From contig NZ_JAHSTV010000005.1 in assembly GCF_019145235.1 (NCBI RefSeq), forward strand, positions 186,001 to 250,000: 64,000 bases of DNA. The letters run 5' to 3'. Positions 35,053 through 44,844 of this stretch are shown piece by piece. Both the position numbers and the translations under genes were made by a program. This stretch comes from Pseudomonas farris (lineage in GTDB: Bacteria > Pseudomonadota > Gammaproteobacteria > Pseudomonadales > Pseudomonadaceae). The notes beneath the pieces are model-generated. The model had not been told where the DNA came from, did no database searches, and was given only the letters and a program-made list of their open reading frames with translations. The first letter of the stretch is position 1. Every line of letters begins with the position of its first letter.

Positions 35053-35141
35053 AAAGCACCCCATTACAGAAAGGCGAGCGAAGCAGGGACATTTCCCCGC
35101 TTCAAGTCTTGACACAAATGGATCCAATTACGCATTTTGTT

Positions 35142-35774
35142 TCAATTGCGCAGGCTCGGACTCCAGCGCAGCATATCCAACCCTGTATCGACGCAACGCT
35201 CGGCTTCGGTGTGCAGTTGAAAACTGTCGGGAGCCAACAGCCACTGATACAGGATGCCATCGATATACGCATGCAGGCTGATGGCCGCGCGGGCAGTGTC
35301 GAGGTTTTCCGGCAACTGCCCGCGATTCACCGCATTACTCAGGGCCAGAGCGATTCGCACATTGCAATCGAGACTGGCCGTTCGGCGCTGCTGGCGCAGA
35401 TCGCACATTTCATCGGTGAACTCGCACTTATGAAACAGAATCTCGTTGATGCGCCGGGTTTTCGGGTCCAGGGCAACTTGATGAAACAAATGAATCAGCA
35501 GCTTGCGCATGCAGCCCAGCGGATCGAGTTCATCTTCGCTTTCACTGGCCTTGGCCATTTCATCCAGCGGCTCATGCAAGGTATCGAGCATCGCCTGCAC
35601 CAGATCCGCCTTGTTACTGAAATGCCAGTAGATGGCCCCGCGAGTCACGCCGGCCAGGGTCGCGATATCCGCCAGCGTCGTGCGTGCCACGCCCCGCTCG
35701 TAAAAGGCTTTTTCTGCCGCTTCGAGTATCTGGCTTCGGGTTTCTTGAGCTTCCTCTTTGGTACGACGGACCAT
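35142..35774 (-). CDS. emhR: TetR-family repressor of the RND pump (EmhR/TtgR type)
   Basis: A 210-residue TetR protein. DNA-binding part: [32 protein letters not shown] then [19 protein letters not shown]. The ligand domain shows the TtgR/EmhR/MexR-type AcrR_C sequence, including [14 protein letters not shown]. It is divergent from emhABC, as ttgR from ttgABC, and in P. putida TtgR binds flavonoids and antibiotics to derepress the pump. The intergenic operator is present at 35921-35967. Confidence 0.92.
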   Translation of the reverse strand: MVRRTKEEAQETRSQILEAAEKAFYERGVARTTLADIATLAGVTRGAIYWHFSNKADLVQAMLDTLHEPLDEMAKASESEDELDPLGCMRKLLIHLFHQVALDPKTRRINEILFHKCEFTDEMCDLRQQRRTASLDCNVRIALALSNAVNRGQLPENLDTARAAISLHAYIDGILYQWLLAPDSFQLHTEAERCVDTGLDMLRWSPSLRN

Positions 35775-35920
35775 GGCAGTAAAACCTCAATCAGGGTGCA
35801 TCAGCGATGTCTGAATATCAGCTGAATAAAAGTGGGGCGAGCGCTCTTGGGCGTCTCATCAGGCCTACAATTCAAACCTTTGAACGGCTTTTGTAACCGT
35901 GTGGGTACACCGCCAAGGCC

Positions 35921-35967
35921 TTTACAAACAACCATGAACGTAAGTATATTCCTTAGCAAGCTACTTA
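35921..35967 (+). promoter_or_regulatory. EmhR/TtgR operator in the emhR-emhA gap
   Basis: The stretch tttacaaacaaccatgaacg continues with taagtatattccttagcaag and ctactta. It matches the TtgR operator of P. putida, as I remember it, over nearly its whole length. It lies about 75-120 bases upstream of emhA and about 150 bases from emhR, in the right place to repress both genes. Confidence 0.8.
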
Positions 35968-36039
35968 TCCACCCGGCGTAAATTTTTTAACCTTCCACAT
36001 TTCTTGTGCGCAATGTGCGCGCCTGACCCGAGGATCTTC

Positions 36040-37197
36040 ATGCAATTCAAGCCAGCTGTTACCGCTCTGGTTACTGCCGTCGCCCTGGCATCGCTACTCA
36101 GCGGATGTAAAAAGGAAGAGGCGGCACCTGCCGCACCAGCCCCTCAGGTCGGCGTCGTAACCCTGCAACCACAAGCCTTCACCCTGACGTCCGAACTTCC
36201 GGGGCGCACCAGTGCGTTCCGCATCGCCGAAGTTCGCCCACAGGTCAACGGCATCATTCTCAAGCGACTGTTCAAGGAAGGCGGCGACGTCAAGGCCGGT
36301 CAGCAGCTCTATCAGATCGACCCATCGGTCTATGACGCGACCCTGAAAAGCGCCGAAGCCAACCTGCGTTCGACCAAGTCGATCTCCGACCGCTACAAGC
36401 AACTGGTCGACGAACAGGCTGTCAGCCGTCAGGAATACGACACCGCGCTGGCCAACCGCCTGCAATCGGAAGCGTCCTTGCAGACCGCCCAGATCAACGT
36501 GCGCTACACCAAGGTTTACGCACCGATCTCTGGTCGCATCGGCCGTTCTTCAGTGACCGAAGGCGCGCTGGTCAGCAGCGGCCAGACCGACGCCATGGCC
36601 GTCATTCAGCAACTGGACCCGATCTACGTCGACGTCACCCAGTCTTCGGTGGAGCTGCTTGAGCTGCGCCGCGAACTGGAAAGCGGTCGTCTGCAAAAGG
36701 CTGGCGATAATGCCGCCGCAGTCAAGCTGACTCTCGAAGATGGCAGCCAGTACAAGCTGGACGGCAAGCTTGAGTTCTCCGAAGTTTCGGTTGACCAGAC
36801 CACCGGCTCCGTGACCCTGCGTGCCGTGTTCCCGAACCCCGATCACACCCTGCTGCCGGGCATGTTCGTTCACGCCCAGTTGCAGGCCGGTGTGGACAGC
36901 GCGGCGATTCTGGCCCCGCAACAAGGCGTGACCCGCGACCTCAAAGGCTCTCCGACCGCACTGGTCGTCGGCCCGGACAACAAGGTCGAACTGCGTCAGC
37001 TCAAGGCCAGCCGCACCGTCGGCAACCAATGGCTGATTGAAGATGGTCTGAAGGCAGGCGATCGCGTGATCACCGAAGGGCTGCAATACGTCAGACCTGG
37101 CGTCGAAGTGAAAGCCACTGAAGCCACTAACGTTGGCGCAAAGAGCCCGGCCACCGCACAGGCAGCTAATACTGCTGCCGGCGGCAAAGGGGAGTAA
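36040..37197 (+). CDS. emhA: RND efflux periplasmic adaptor (EmhA/TtgA/MexA)
   Basis: 385 residues from the ATG at 36040 (GAGGA site). A lipobox (LSGCKKEE) anchors it to the inner membrane. Membrane fusion protein architecture: lipoyl halves around LPGRTSAFRIAEVRPQVNGI and VYAPISGRIGRSSVTEGALV, an alpha-hairpin between (about 95-165), then beta-barrel and membrane-proximal domains. It bridges EmhB to the outer-membrane channel. Four bases from emhB, so one operon emhABC. Confidence 0.93.
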   Translation: MQFKPAVTALVTAVALASLLSGCKKEEAAPAAPAPQVGVVTLQPQAFTLTSELPGRTSAFRIAEVRPQVNGIILKRLFKEGGDVKAGQQLYQIDPSVYDATLKSAEANLRSTKSISDRYKQLVDEQAVSRQEYDTALANRLQSEASLQTAQINVRYTKVYAPISGRIGRSSVTEGALVSSGQTDAMAVIQQLDPIYVDVTQSSVELLELRRELESGRLQKAGDNAAAVKLTLEDGSQYKLDGKLEFSEVSVDQTTGSVTLRAVFPNPDHTLLPGMFVHAQLQAGVDSAAILAPQQGVTRDLKGSPTALVVGPDNKVELRQLKASRTVGNQWLIEDGLKAGDRVITEGLQYVRPGVEVKATEATNVGAKSPATAQAANTAAGGKGE

Positions 37198-37200
37198 ACC

Positions 37201-40200
37201 ATGTCGAAATTTTTTATCGACCGTCCGATTTTCGCCTGGGTAATTGCCCTGGTGATTATGCTGGTCGGGGCTCTATCGATTCTCAAACTGCCGATCAACC
37301 AATACCCGAGCATTGCGCCTCCGGCCATTGCCATCTCGGTGACCTACCCAGGCGCGTCTGCACAAACCGTGCAGGACACCGTGGTGCAAGTGATCGAGCA
37401 ACAGCTCAACGGTATCGATAACCTGCGTTATGTCTCGTCGGAAAGTAACTCCGACGGCAACATGACCATTACCGCGACCTTCGAGCAGGGCACCAACTCC
37501 GATACCGCGCAGGTTCAGGTCCAGAACAAGCTGAACCTGGCCACCCCGCTGCTGCCGCAAGAAGTGCAGCAACAGGGTATCCGCGTGACCAAATCGGTGA
37601 AAAACTTCCTGATGGTCATCGGCGTGGTGTCGCGCGACGGCAGCATGACCAAGGACGACCTGTCCAACTACATCGTGTCGAACATGCAGGACCCGATTTC
37701 GCGCACCGCCGGTGTCGGTGACTTCCAGGTCTTCGGTGCCCAGTACGCGATGCGGATCTGGCTCGACCCGGCTAAGTTGAACAACTACAACCTGACCCCG
37801 GTGGACGTGAAAACCGCCATCGCGGCGCAGAACGTTCAGGTCTCGTCCGGTCAACTCGGCGGCTTGCCTGCCCTGCCCGGCCAGCAACTGAACGCGACAA
37901 TCATCGGCAAGACCCGTCTGCAGACCGCCGAGCAATTCAAGGCGATTCTGCTGAAGGTCAACAAGGACGGCTCGCAAGTGCGTGTCGGCGACGTTGCGGA
38001 AGTCGGTCTGGGTGGCGAAAACTACTCGATCAGCGCTCAGTTCAACGGCGCCCCGGCCTCCGGTCTGGCGGTGAAACTGGCCAACGGTGCCAACGCCCTC
38101 GACACCGCAAAAGCCCTGCGCAATACCATTGATACCCTCAAGCCCTTCTTCCCGGAAGGGATGGAAGTGGTGTTCCCGTACGACACCACCCCGGTGGTGA
38201 CCGAGTCGATCAAGGGCGTGGTTGAAACCCTGGTCGAAGCGATCGTGCTGGTGTTCCTGGTGATGTTCCTGTTCCTGCAAAACTTCCGCGCCACCGTCAT
38301 CACCACGATGACCGTGCCGGTGGTATTGCTGGGTACGTTCGGGATCCTCGCGGCGTTCGGTTTCAGCATCAACACCCTGACCATGTTCGGTATGGTATTG
38401 GCCATCGGCTTGCTGGTGGACGATGCCATCGTCGTGGTGGAAAACGTCGAACGGGTCATGAGCGAAGAAGGCCTGTCACCCAAGGAGGCCACCAAGAAAT
38501 CCATGGGGCAGATCCAGGGTGCCCTGGTCGGTATTGCCCTGGTGCTGTCGGCGGTACTGCTGCCGATGGCATTCTTCAGTGGCTCCACCGGTGTGATCTA
38601 CAAACAGTTCTCGATCACCATCGTCTCGGCCATGGCCCTGTCGGTACTGGTAGCGTTGATCTTCACCCCGGCGCTCTGCGCGACCATGCTCAAGGCGATT
38701 CCGAAAGGTGAGCACGGCACGCCGAAACGCGGCTTCTTCGGCTGGTTCAACCGCAGCTTCGACCGTGGCGTCAAAAGCTACGAGCGCGGCGTGGGCAACA
38801 TGCTCGCGCACAAGGCCCCGTACCTGCTGGCGTACCTGATCATTGTGGTCGGCATGATCTGGCTGTTCACCCGTATTCCAACGGCGTTCCTGCCGGAAGA
38901 AGACCAGGGCGTACTGTTTGCCCAAGTGCAGACACCGGCCGGTTCCAGCTCCCAGCGTACGCAAGTGGTCGTGGACGAAATGCGCGAATTCCTGCTGCGT
39001 CCGAGCAAGGAAGGCGGTGAAGGCGACGCGGTGGCCTCGGTGTTTACCGTGACCGGTTTCAACTTCGCCGGTCGTGGTCAGAGTTCGGGTATGGCGTTCA
39101 TCATGCTCAAACCATGGGAAGAACGTAACGCCGACAACAGCGTGTTCAAACTGGCGGCCCGTGCCCAACAGCACTTCTTTACCTTCCGCGACGCCATGGT
39201 GTTTGCCTTCGCGCCACCGGCGGTACTGGAACTGGGTAACGCCACCGGTTTCGACGTGTTCCTTCAGGACCGCGCCGGTATCGGTCACGAAAAACTGATG
39301 GAGGCCCGTAATCAGTTCCTCGGCATGGCGGCGCAAAGCAAGGTCCTGTCGCAAGTGCGTCCTAACGGCCTGAACGACGAGCCGCAATACCAGCTGGAAA
39401 TCGACGATGAGAAGGCCAGCGCCCTGGGCGTGACCCTCACCGACATCAACAACACCCTGTCGATTGCCCTGGGCAGTAGCTATGTGAACGACTTCATCGA
39501 CCGCGGTCGCGTGAAGAAGGTCTACATCCAAGGCCTGCCTGGCGCTCGCATGAGCCCCGAAGACCTGAAGAAGTGGTACGTGCGCAACAGCGCCGGCACC
39601 ATGGTTCCGTTCTCGTCGTTCGCCAAGGGTGAGTGGATCTACGGTTCGCCGAAACTGGCCCGTTACAACGGCGTAGAAGCGATGGAAATCCTCGGTGCCC
39701 CGGCGCCTGGCTATTCCACCGGTGAAGCCATGGCCGAAGTCGAAGCCCTGGCCAAGAAACTGCCGGCCGGTGTCGGTATTTCCTGGACCGGTCTGTCGTA
39801 CGAGGAACGTCTGTCCGGCTCGCAAGCGCCAGCGTTGTACGCCTTGTCGCTGCTGATGGTGTTCCTGTGTCTGGCGGCGTTGTATGAAAGCTGGTCGATC
39901 CCGATCGCGGTGATGCTGGTGGTGCCCCTGGGGATTATCGGTGCACTGATGGCGACCAGCCTGCGCGGCTTGTCCAACGACGTGTACTTCCAGGTGGGGC
40001 TGTTGACCACGATCGGTCTGGCGGCGAAAAACGCCATTCTGATCGTCGAGTTCGCCAAGGAACTGCATGAGCAGGGACGTAGCTTGCGCGATGCCGCGAT
40101 CGAAGCCTGCCGGATGCGTCTGCGACCGATCATCATGACCTCGCTCGCGTTCGTGCTCGGTGTGGTTCCACTGGCCATCTCTACGGGCGCAGGTTCGGGT

Positions 40201-40362
40201 AGCCAGCATGCGATCGGTACCGGGGTGATTGGCGGTATGATCACAGCCACTGTGCTGGCGATCTTCTGGGTTCCGTTGTTCTTCGTCACCGTGTCGTCCA
40301 TGGGCCAGCGCAAAGTCGCCGACCAGGATGACGCCATTGAACCATCTAAAGAGGCTGGCTAA
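37201..40362 (+). CDS. emhB: RND multidrug efflux transporter (EmhB/TtgB/MexB)
   Basis: A 1053-residue HAE1-family pump, the full length for MexB-type proteins, with an AGGGGAG-like site. Proton-relay residues are intact: the Asp-Asp pair in [18 protein letters not shown] and the Lys in [16 protein letters not shown]. Two large periplasmic loops and twelve membrane helices are present. It drives proton-coupled efflux of antibiotics, solvents and aromatic compounds. The stop overlaps the emhC start. Confidence 0.95.
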   Translation: MSKFFIDRPIFAWVIALVIMLVGALSILKLPINQYPSIAPPAIAISVTYPGASAQTVQDTVVQVIEQQLNGIDNLRYVSSESNSDGNMTITATFEQGTNSDTAQVQVQNKLNLATPLLPQEVQQQGIRVTKSVKNFLMVIGVVSRDGSMTKDDLSNYIVSNMQDPISRTAGVGDFQVFGAQYAMRIWLDPAKLNNYNLTPVDVKTAIAAQNVQVSSGQLGGLPALPGQQLNATIIGKTRLQTAEQFKAILLKVNKDGSQVRVGDVAEVGLGGENYSISAQFNGAPASGLAVKLANGANALDTAKALRNTIDTLKPFFPEGMEVVFPYDTTPVVTESIKGVVETLVEAIVLVFLVMFLFLQNFRATVITTMTVPVVLLGTFGILAAFGFSINTLTMFGMVLAIGLLVDDAIVVVENVERVMSEEGLSPKEATKKSMGQIQGALVGIALVLSAVLLPMAFFSGSTGVIYKQFSITIVSAMALSVLVALIFTPALCATMLKAIPKGEHGTPKRGFFGWFNRSFDRGVKSYERGVGNMLAHKAPYLLAYLIIVVGMIWLFTRIPTAFLPEEDQGVLFAQVQTPAGSSSQRTQVVVDEMREFLLRPSKEGGEGDAVASVFTVTGFNFAGRGQSSGMAFIMLKPWEERNADNSVFKLAARAQQHFFTFRDAMVFAFAPPAVLELGNATGFDVFLQDRAGIGHEKLMEARNQFLGMAAQSKVLSQVRPNGLNDEPQYQLEIDDEKASALGVTLTDINNTLSIALGSSYVNDFIDRGRVKKVYIQGLPGARMSPEDLKKWYVRNSAGTMVPFSSFAKGEWIYGSPKLARYNGVEAMEILGAPAPGYSTGEAMAEVEALAKKLPAGVGISWTGLSYEERLSGSQAPALYALSLLMVFLCLAALYESWSIPIAVMLVVPLGIIGALMATSLRGLSNDVYFQVGLLTTIGLAAKNAILIVEFAKELHEQGRSLRDAAIEACRMRLRPIIMTSLAFVLGVVPLAISTGAGSGSQHAIGTGVIGGMITATVLAIFWVPLFFVTVSSMGQRKVADQDDAIEPSKEAG

Positions 40363-41822
40363 TGAGCAAGTCGCTACTCTCCATCGCAGTCGCTGCCTTC
40401 GTGCTGAGCGGCTGCTCACTGATACCCGACTATCAGCAGCCTGAAGCACCGGTGGCGGGCCAATACCCGCAAGGCCCGGCGTATTCGCCGGCCCAGGCGC
40501 CCAACCAGGCCGCCGCCGAACAGGGCTGGAAGCAGTTTTTCCACGATCCGGCGCTGCAACAGATGATTCAGACCGCGCTGGAGAACAACCGTGACCTGCG
40601 CGTCGCGGCGCTGAACATCGACGCTTATGCGGCTCAATACCGCATCCAGCGTGCCGATCTGTTCCCGGCCGTTTCGGCCACCGGCAGCGGCAGCCGTCAG
40701 CGAGTTCCGGCACGGGCCTCGCAAACCGGTGAAACGGCCATCAGCAGTTCCTACTCGGCTACTGTTGGCATCAGCGCTTATGAACTCGACCTGTTCGGTC
40801 GGGTTCGCAGCCTGAGCGAAGAAGCTCTGCAGAAATACTTCGCCACTGAAGAAGCGCGCCGCAGCACGCAAATCAGCCTGGTGGCCAGTGTGGCCAATGC
40901 CTATCTGACCTGGCAGGCTGACAAAGAGCTGCTGAAACTGACCCAGGAAACCCTCGGTGCCTACGAGGAGAGCTTCAAGCTCACCTCGCGCAGCAACGAA
41001 GTGGGTGTAGCCTCGGCGCTGGATCTGGCTCAGTCGCGTACCTCGGTGGAAAACGCCCGTGCACAACAGGCCAAATACACCCGTCAGGTCGCTCAGGATG
41101 AAAACAGCCTGGTGCTGCTGCTCGGCACCGGTATCCCGGCCAATCTGCAAGCGGCCAAGCCACTGTCGGACGACCTGCTGAGCGAAGTGCCGGCCGGTCT
41201 GCCGTCGGACTTGCTGCAACGTCGTCCAGACATCCTTCAGGCCGAGTACAACCTCAAAGCTGCCAACGCCAACATCGGCGCGGCACGGGCTGCGTTCTTC
41301 CCGAGCATCAGCCTGACCGCCAATGCCGGTTCCCTGAGCCCGGACCTGTCCGGTCTGTTCAAAGGCGGTTCGGGCACCTGGTTATTCCAGCCGCAGATCA
41401 ACCTGCCGATCTTCAACGCCGGCAGCCTGCGCGCCAGCCTGGATTACTCCAAGATCCAGAAAGACATCGGCGTGGCGAACTACGAGAAGTCCATTCAAAC
41501 GGCCTTCCAGGAAGTCGCCGATGGCCTGGCCGCACGCCAGACCTATACCGAGCAGTTGCAGGCTCAGCGCGACTTCGTCAGCGCCAACCAGGACTACTAC
41601 CGTCTGGCCGAGCGTCGCTACCGCATTGGTGTCGACAGCAACCTGACCTTCCTCGACGCCCAGCGTCAGCTGTTCAGTGCTCAACAAGCGCTGATCACCG
41701 ACCGCCTGGCGCAGCTGGTCAGCGCGGTCAATCTGTACAAAGCGTTGGGTGGTGGCTGGAATGAACAGACGGCGAAGAACGAGCCATTGAAAGAAGAAGC
41801 GCCGAAGATGAAGTTGTTCTGA
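40362..41822 (+). CDS. emhC: RND efflux outer-membrane channel (EmhC/TtgC/OprM)
   Basis: A 486-residue outer-membrane factor. Lipobox [11 protein letters not shown], then two OEP repeats (about 60-260 and 275-465). Typical sequences: FSPAQAPN-like N-terminus, [17 protein letters not shown], and [20 protein letters not shown]. It forms the TolC-like exit duct for EmhAB. Its start overlaps the emhB stop by one base. A terminator follows. Confidence 0.93.
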   Translation: MSKSLLSIAVAAFVLSGCSLIPDYQQPEAPVAGQYPQGPAYSPAQAPNQAAAEQGWKQFFHDPALQQMIQTALENNRDLRVAALNIDAYAAQYRIQRADLFPAVSATGSGSRQRVPARASQTGETAISSSYSATVGISAYELDLFGRVRSLSEEALQKYFATEEARRSTQISLVASVANAYLTWQADKELLKLTQETLGAYEESFKLTSRSNEVGVASALDLAQSRTSVENARAQQAKYTRQVAQDENSLVLLLGTGIPANLQAAKPLSDDLLSEVPAGLPSDLLQRRPDILQAEYNLKAANANIGAARAAFFPSISLTANAGSLSPDLSGLFKGGSGTWLFQPQINLPIFNAGSLRASLDYSKIQKDIGVANYEKSIQTAFQEVADGLAARQTYTEQLQAQRDFVSANQDYYRLAERRYRIGVDSNLTFLDAQRQLFSAQQALITDRLAQLVSAVNLYKALGGGWNEQTAKNEPLKEEAPKMKLF

Positions 41823-41837
41823 TAGCACGGTAAACAC

Positions 41838-41866
41838 GAAGCCCACCGATTGGTGGGCTTTTTGTT
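41838..41866 (+). terminator. Rho-independent terminator of emhABC
   Basis: Hairpin aagcccacc-gat-tggtgggctt followed by ttttgtt, fifteen bases after the emhC stop. Confidence 0.85.
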
Positions 41867-41899
41867 GGCCATAGGAAAAGTTGTATTGGTCATGCTGGC

Positions 41900-42047
41900 C
41901 CCATCGCGGGCAAGCCCGCTCCCACAGGTTCAGCAGGGCTCACAGAGTTTGTGTTCGATACGGACCCCGCTCCTACAGGCTCAGCGGGGCCGACAGAATC
42001 TGGGTTCGACACGGACACTGTGGGAGCGGGCTTGCCCGCGATGGGCC
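41900..42047. repeat. REP doublet with a nested 51-bp tandem repeat
   Basis: Outer inverted REP units (cgggcaagcccgctccc and ggagcgggcttgcccg). Between them two 51-base tandem units, 41915-41965 and 41966-42016, agree at roughly 42 of 51 bases. The first unit starts inside the left REP unit. The rest of the gap up to 42308 has no recognisable element apart from the porin's ribosome site. Confidence 0.8.
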
Positions 42048-42308
42048 GGTCCCGACACCACAAAGTCCGGATCAATCTTACGTTCGATAATCGCCCAGAA
42101 CCCGCCCGCCCCCGATTGAACCACTTAGTCCGTTTCCCTCACCATCTGTCGCACAAAACCAATAACAACAGGTTCGACACCATGTCCCCGCGCCCTGCCC
42201 TGTCCGGCTGACCTCGCCCCGCTTTTCTGAATTCGAATCTTTTGTCTGCAACCCGAACGTTGCGGCACCGCCCTGTTTCATCCCTAACAATTAGAGAGAC
42301 CGAAGCCC

Positions 42309-43565
42309 ATGACGCCTTCCCCGCAGTATTTCTTTCCCAGCCTGATCGCCATCGCACTGGCCGGTGCGGCTCTGCCCGCCATGGCTGAGGAAGCCGGTTT
42401 TGTCGAAGGTGCCAAGGTCAATCTGAACCTGCGCAACTTCTACATCAACCGTAACTTCACCAACCCGACCAAGAGCCAGGGCAAGGCTGAGGAGTGGACG
42501 CAAAGCTTCATCCTCGACGCTAAATCCGGGTTCACCCAGGGCACCGTCGGGTTCGGCATGGATGTGCTGGGGTTGTATTCGGTCAAGCTCGACGGCGGCA
42601 AAGGCACCGGTGGTACGCAGTTGTTGCCGCTGGATCACGATGGTCGCCCGGCGGATAACTTCGGTCGCACCAACGTGGCGTTCAAGGCCAAGCTGTCCCA
42701 GACCGAAGTGAAGGTCGGCGAATGGATGCCGGTATTGCCGATCCTGCGTTCGGACGACGGCCGCTCGCTGCCGCAAACCTTCCGTGGTGGCCAGATCACC
42801 TCGAAGGAAATCGACGGTCTGACCCTCTACGGCGGCCAGTTCCGCGCCAACAGCCCGCGCGATGACAGCAGCATGAACGACATGTCGATGACCGGCAAAA
42901 TGGCGTTCACCTCAGACCGCTTCAACTTCCAGGGCGGTGAATACGCCTTCAACGGCAAGCGCACTCAGATCGGCCTGTGGAACGCTGAACTCAAGGACAT
43001 CTACAGCCAGCAATACGTCAACTTGATCCACACCCAACCGCTGGGCGACTGGACATTCGGCGCCAATTTGGGGTTCTTCTACGGCAAGGATGACGGCAGC
43101 GCCCGGGCTGGTGAACTGGACAATAAGACCTGGTCGGGCCTGTTCTCGGCCAAATATGGCGGCAACACCTTCTACGTCGGCCTGCAAAAACTCACAGGCA
43201 GAAGCGCCTGGATGCGGGTCAACGGCACCAGCGGCGGCACCCTGGCCAATGACAGCTACAACGCCAGCTATGACAACGCGAAGGAAAAATCCTGGCAACT
43301 GCGCCACGACTACAACTTCGCCGCCCTTGGCGTACCAGGCCTGAGCCTGATGAACCGCTACATCAGCGGCGACAACGTACACACCGCAACCACCAGCGAC
43401 GGCAAGGAATGGGGCCGCGAAAGCGAACTGGGCTACACCGTGCAGAGCGGCACGCTCAAAGACCTCAACCTCAAATGGCGCAACTCGACCATCCGCCGCG
43501 ACTTCAGCAACAACGAGTTCGACGAGAACCGTTTGATCATCAGCTATCCGATCAGCCTGCTGTAA
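42309..43565 (+). CDS. OprD-family outer-membrane porin
   Basis: A 418-residue protein with a signal peptide (cleavage near LPAMAEEAG) and 18-strand OprD-type barrel sequence, starting GFVEGAKVNLNLRNFYINRN and ending with a barrel-closing strand (LIISYPISLL). Charged loops such as GRTNVAFKAKLSQTEVKVGEW are typical. OprD/OccK porins take up small carboxylates and aromatic acids. Being next to the pca genes, it probably admits 4-hydroxybenzoate, protocatechuate or related acids. It is on the opposite strand, so it is not part of the pca operons. Confidence 0.9.
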   Translation: MTPSPQYFFPSLIAIALAGAALPAMAEEAGFVEGAKVNLNLRNFYINRNFTNPTKSQGKAEEWTQSFILDAKSGFTQGTVGFGMDVLGLYSVKLDGGKGTGGTQLLPLDHDGRPADNFGRTNVAFKAKLSQTEVKVGEWMPVLPILRSDDGRSLPQTFRGGQITSKEIDGLTLYGGQFRANSPRDDSSMNDMSMTGKMAFTSDRFNFQGGEYAFNGKRTQIGLWNAELKDIYSQQYVNLIHTQPLGDWTFGANLGFFYGKDDGSARAGELDNKTWSGLFSAKYGGNTFYVGLQKLTGRSAWMRVNGTSGGTLANDSYNASYDNAKEKSWQLRHDYNFAALGVPGLSLMNRYISGDNVHTATTSDGKEWGRESELGYTVQSGTLKDLNLKWRNSTIRRDFSNNEFDENRLIISYPISLL

Positions 43566-43577
43566 ACACAGACCAAA

Positions 43578-43604
43578 TGTGGGAGCGGGCTTGCTCGCTC
43601 CCAC
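43578..43604. repeat. Single compact REP palindrome
   Basis: gtgggagcgggcttgctcgc-tcccac folds back on itself, the only REP copy in the window that is a single fused palindrome instead of a spaced pair. It lies just after the porin stop codon and before the converging pcaC. Confidence 0.75.
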
Positions 43605-43623
43605 AAGGGGTTGTGGTGGACAG

Positions 43624-44016
43624 TTATTCCCGCGATTCAACCCCCAACTCATCCCACACCGATTCAGCCAGATGGAACGTCGCGTTGGCCGCAGGGATGC
43701 CGCAGTAGATCGCGCTCTGCATGATCACTTCCTTGATCTCGCCACGGGTCACGCCGTTGTTGGCGGCGGCGCGCAGGTGCAGTTTGAGTTCTTCGTTGCG
43801 GTTCATGCCGATCAGCATGGCGATGGTGATCAGGCTGCGGGTATGGCGCGGCAAGCCCGGGCGGGTCCAGATGTCGCCCCAGGCGTGGCGGGTGATCATC
43901 TCCTGGAACTCCGAGTTGAACTCGGTCAGCGCGTTCAGGCTGCGGTCGACATGGGCGTCGCCAAGTACCGCACGACGGACGTTCAGGCCCTCGTCGTAAC
44001 GTTGTTTCTCGTCCAC
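43624..44016 (-). CDS. pcaC: 4-carboxymuconolactone decarboxylase PcaC
   Basis: 130 residues from the GTG ending at 44016 (GAGGGG site upstream; MDEKQRYDEGL). AhpD-like all-helical CMD family with LRAAANNGVTRGEIKEVIMQ and the HLAE end. Converts gamma-carboxymuconolactone to beta-ketoadipate enol-lactone. Overall length normal. Follows pcaD closely (ten bases between), last gene of the pcaTBDC unit. Confidence 0.92.
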   Translation of the reverse strand: MDEKQRYDEGLNVRRAVLGDAHVDRSLNALTEFNSEFQEMITRHAWGDIWTRPGLPRHTRSLITIAMLIGMNRNEELKLHLRAAANNGVTRGEIKEVIMQSAIYCGIPAANATFHLAESVWDELGVESRE

Positions 44017-44026
44017 AAAAATCCCC

Positions 44027-44833
44027 TCAATGAGCTGACAAAAACGCCAGTACCCGGTCGCTGAACGCAGCGCCGGCCTGGACGTTGGACAGGTGCGCGG
44101 CGTAGAACTCGGCGTACTCGGCGCCACGCACTTGCTCCTGAATGAAATGCCCGCCGGACGGCGGAGTCACCGCGTCCTCGGTGCCGGCGATCACCAGCAG
44201 CGGCACCTGAATCGAGGACAACTGATCGCGGAAATCGGCGTCACGCACCGCCGCGCAATTGGCCGCGTAACCTTCAGGCGAAGTCGCCGCGAGCATGTCG
44301 GTGATCCGCTTCACCACTTCCGGATTAGCCTCGGAAAAATCTGCGGTAAACCAGCGCGCTATCGACGCATCGCGCAGGGCAACCATTGCCTCTGTGCCGT
44401 CACGCAGCACAGTTTCGATCCGTGGATTCCACACCGACGGATCGCCGATTTTCGCCGCGGTGTTGCATACGATCAGTTTATTCAAACGCTGACCGGCATT
44501 GATCCCCAGCCACTGACCGATCAACCCGCCCATGGACAGACCACAGAAATGCGCGCGCTCGATGTGCAAGGCATCCAGCAGCGCCAGCACGTCACGGCCC
44601 AGTTGCTCGATGCTGTACGGCCCCGGCGTCACCAACGACTGGCCGTGACCACGGGTGTCGAAACGCAGCACGCGAAAATGCTCGGTGAACGCCGGGATCT
44701 GCGCGTCCCACATGTGCAGGTCGGTACCCAGTGAGTTGGACAGCACCAGCACCGGCGCCTCGACAGGGCCATCGAGTTGCGGCCCTTGAATTTGGTAGTG
44801 CAGTTCGCCCTCGGCGAGTTGTACGAATGCCAC
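44027..44833 (-). CDS. pcaD: 3-oxoadipate enol-lactonase PcaD
   Basis: 268 residues from the GTG ending at 44833 (AAGGAG site seven bases upstream, start MAFVQLAEGELHY). Alpha/beta hydrolase with nucleophile Ser in FCGLSMGGLIGQW, an Asp and a His expected late in the chain (SGGHFIQE). It hydrolyses the enol-lactone to beta-ketoadipate. The start lies inside the end of pcaB (overlap 44845-44833 region is close but separate by 11 bases), so the genes are contiguous. Confidence 0.93.
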   Translation of the reverse strand: MAFVQLAEGELHYQIQGPQLDGPVEAPVLVLSNSLGTDLHMWDAQIPAFTEHFRVLRFDTRGHGQSLVTPGPYSIEQLGRDVLALLDALHIERAHFCGLSMGGLIGQWLGINAGQRLNKLIVCNTAAKIGDPSVWNPRIETVLRDGTEAMVALRDASIARWFTADFSEANPEVVKRITDMLAATSPEGYAANCAAVRDADFRDQLSSIQVPLLVIAGTEDAVTPPSGGHFIQEQVRGAEYAEFYAAHLSNVQAGAAFSDRVLAFLSAH

Positions 44834-44844
44834 AGCAGTCTCCT

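Noticed and set aside
38476..40713. 745-codon frame on the minus strand opposite emhB
   Set aside because: Shadow of the conserved emhB frame; the translated product is rich in Arg, His and Gln and shows no known domain.
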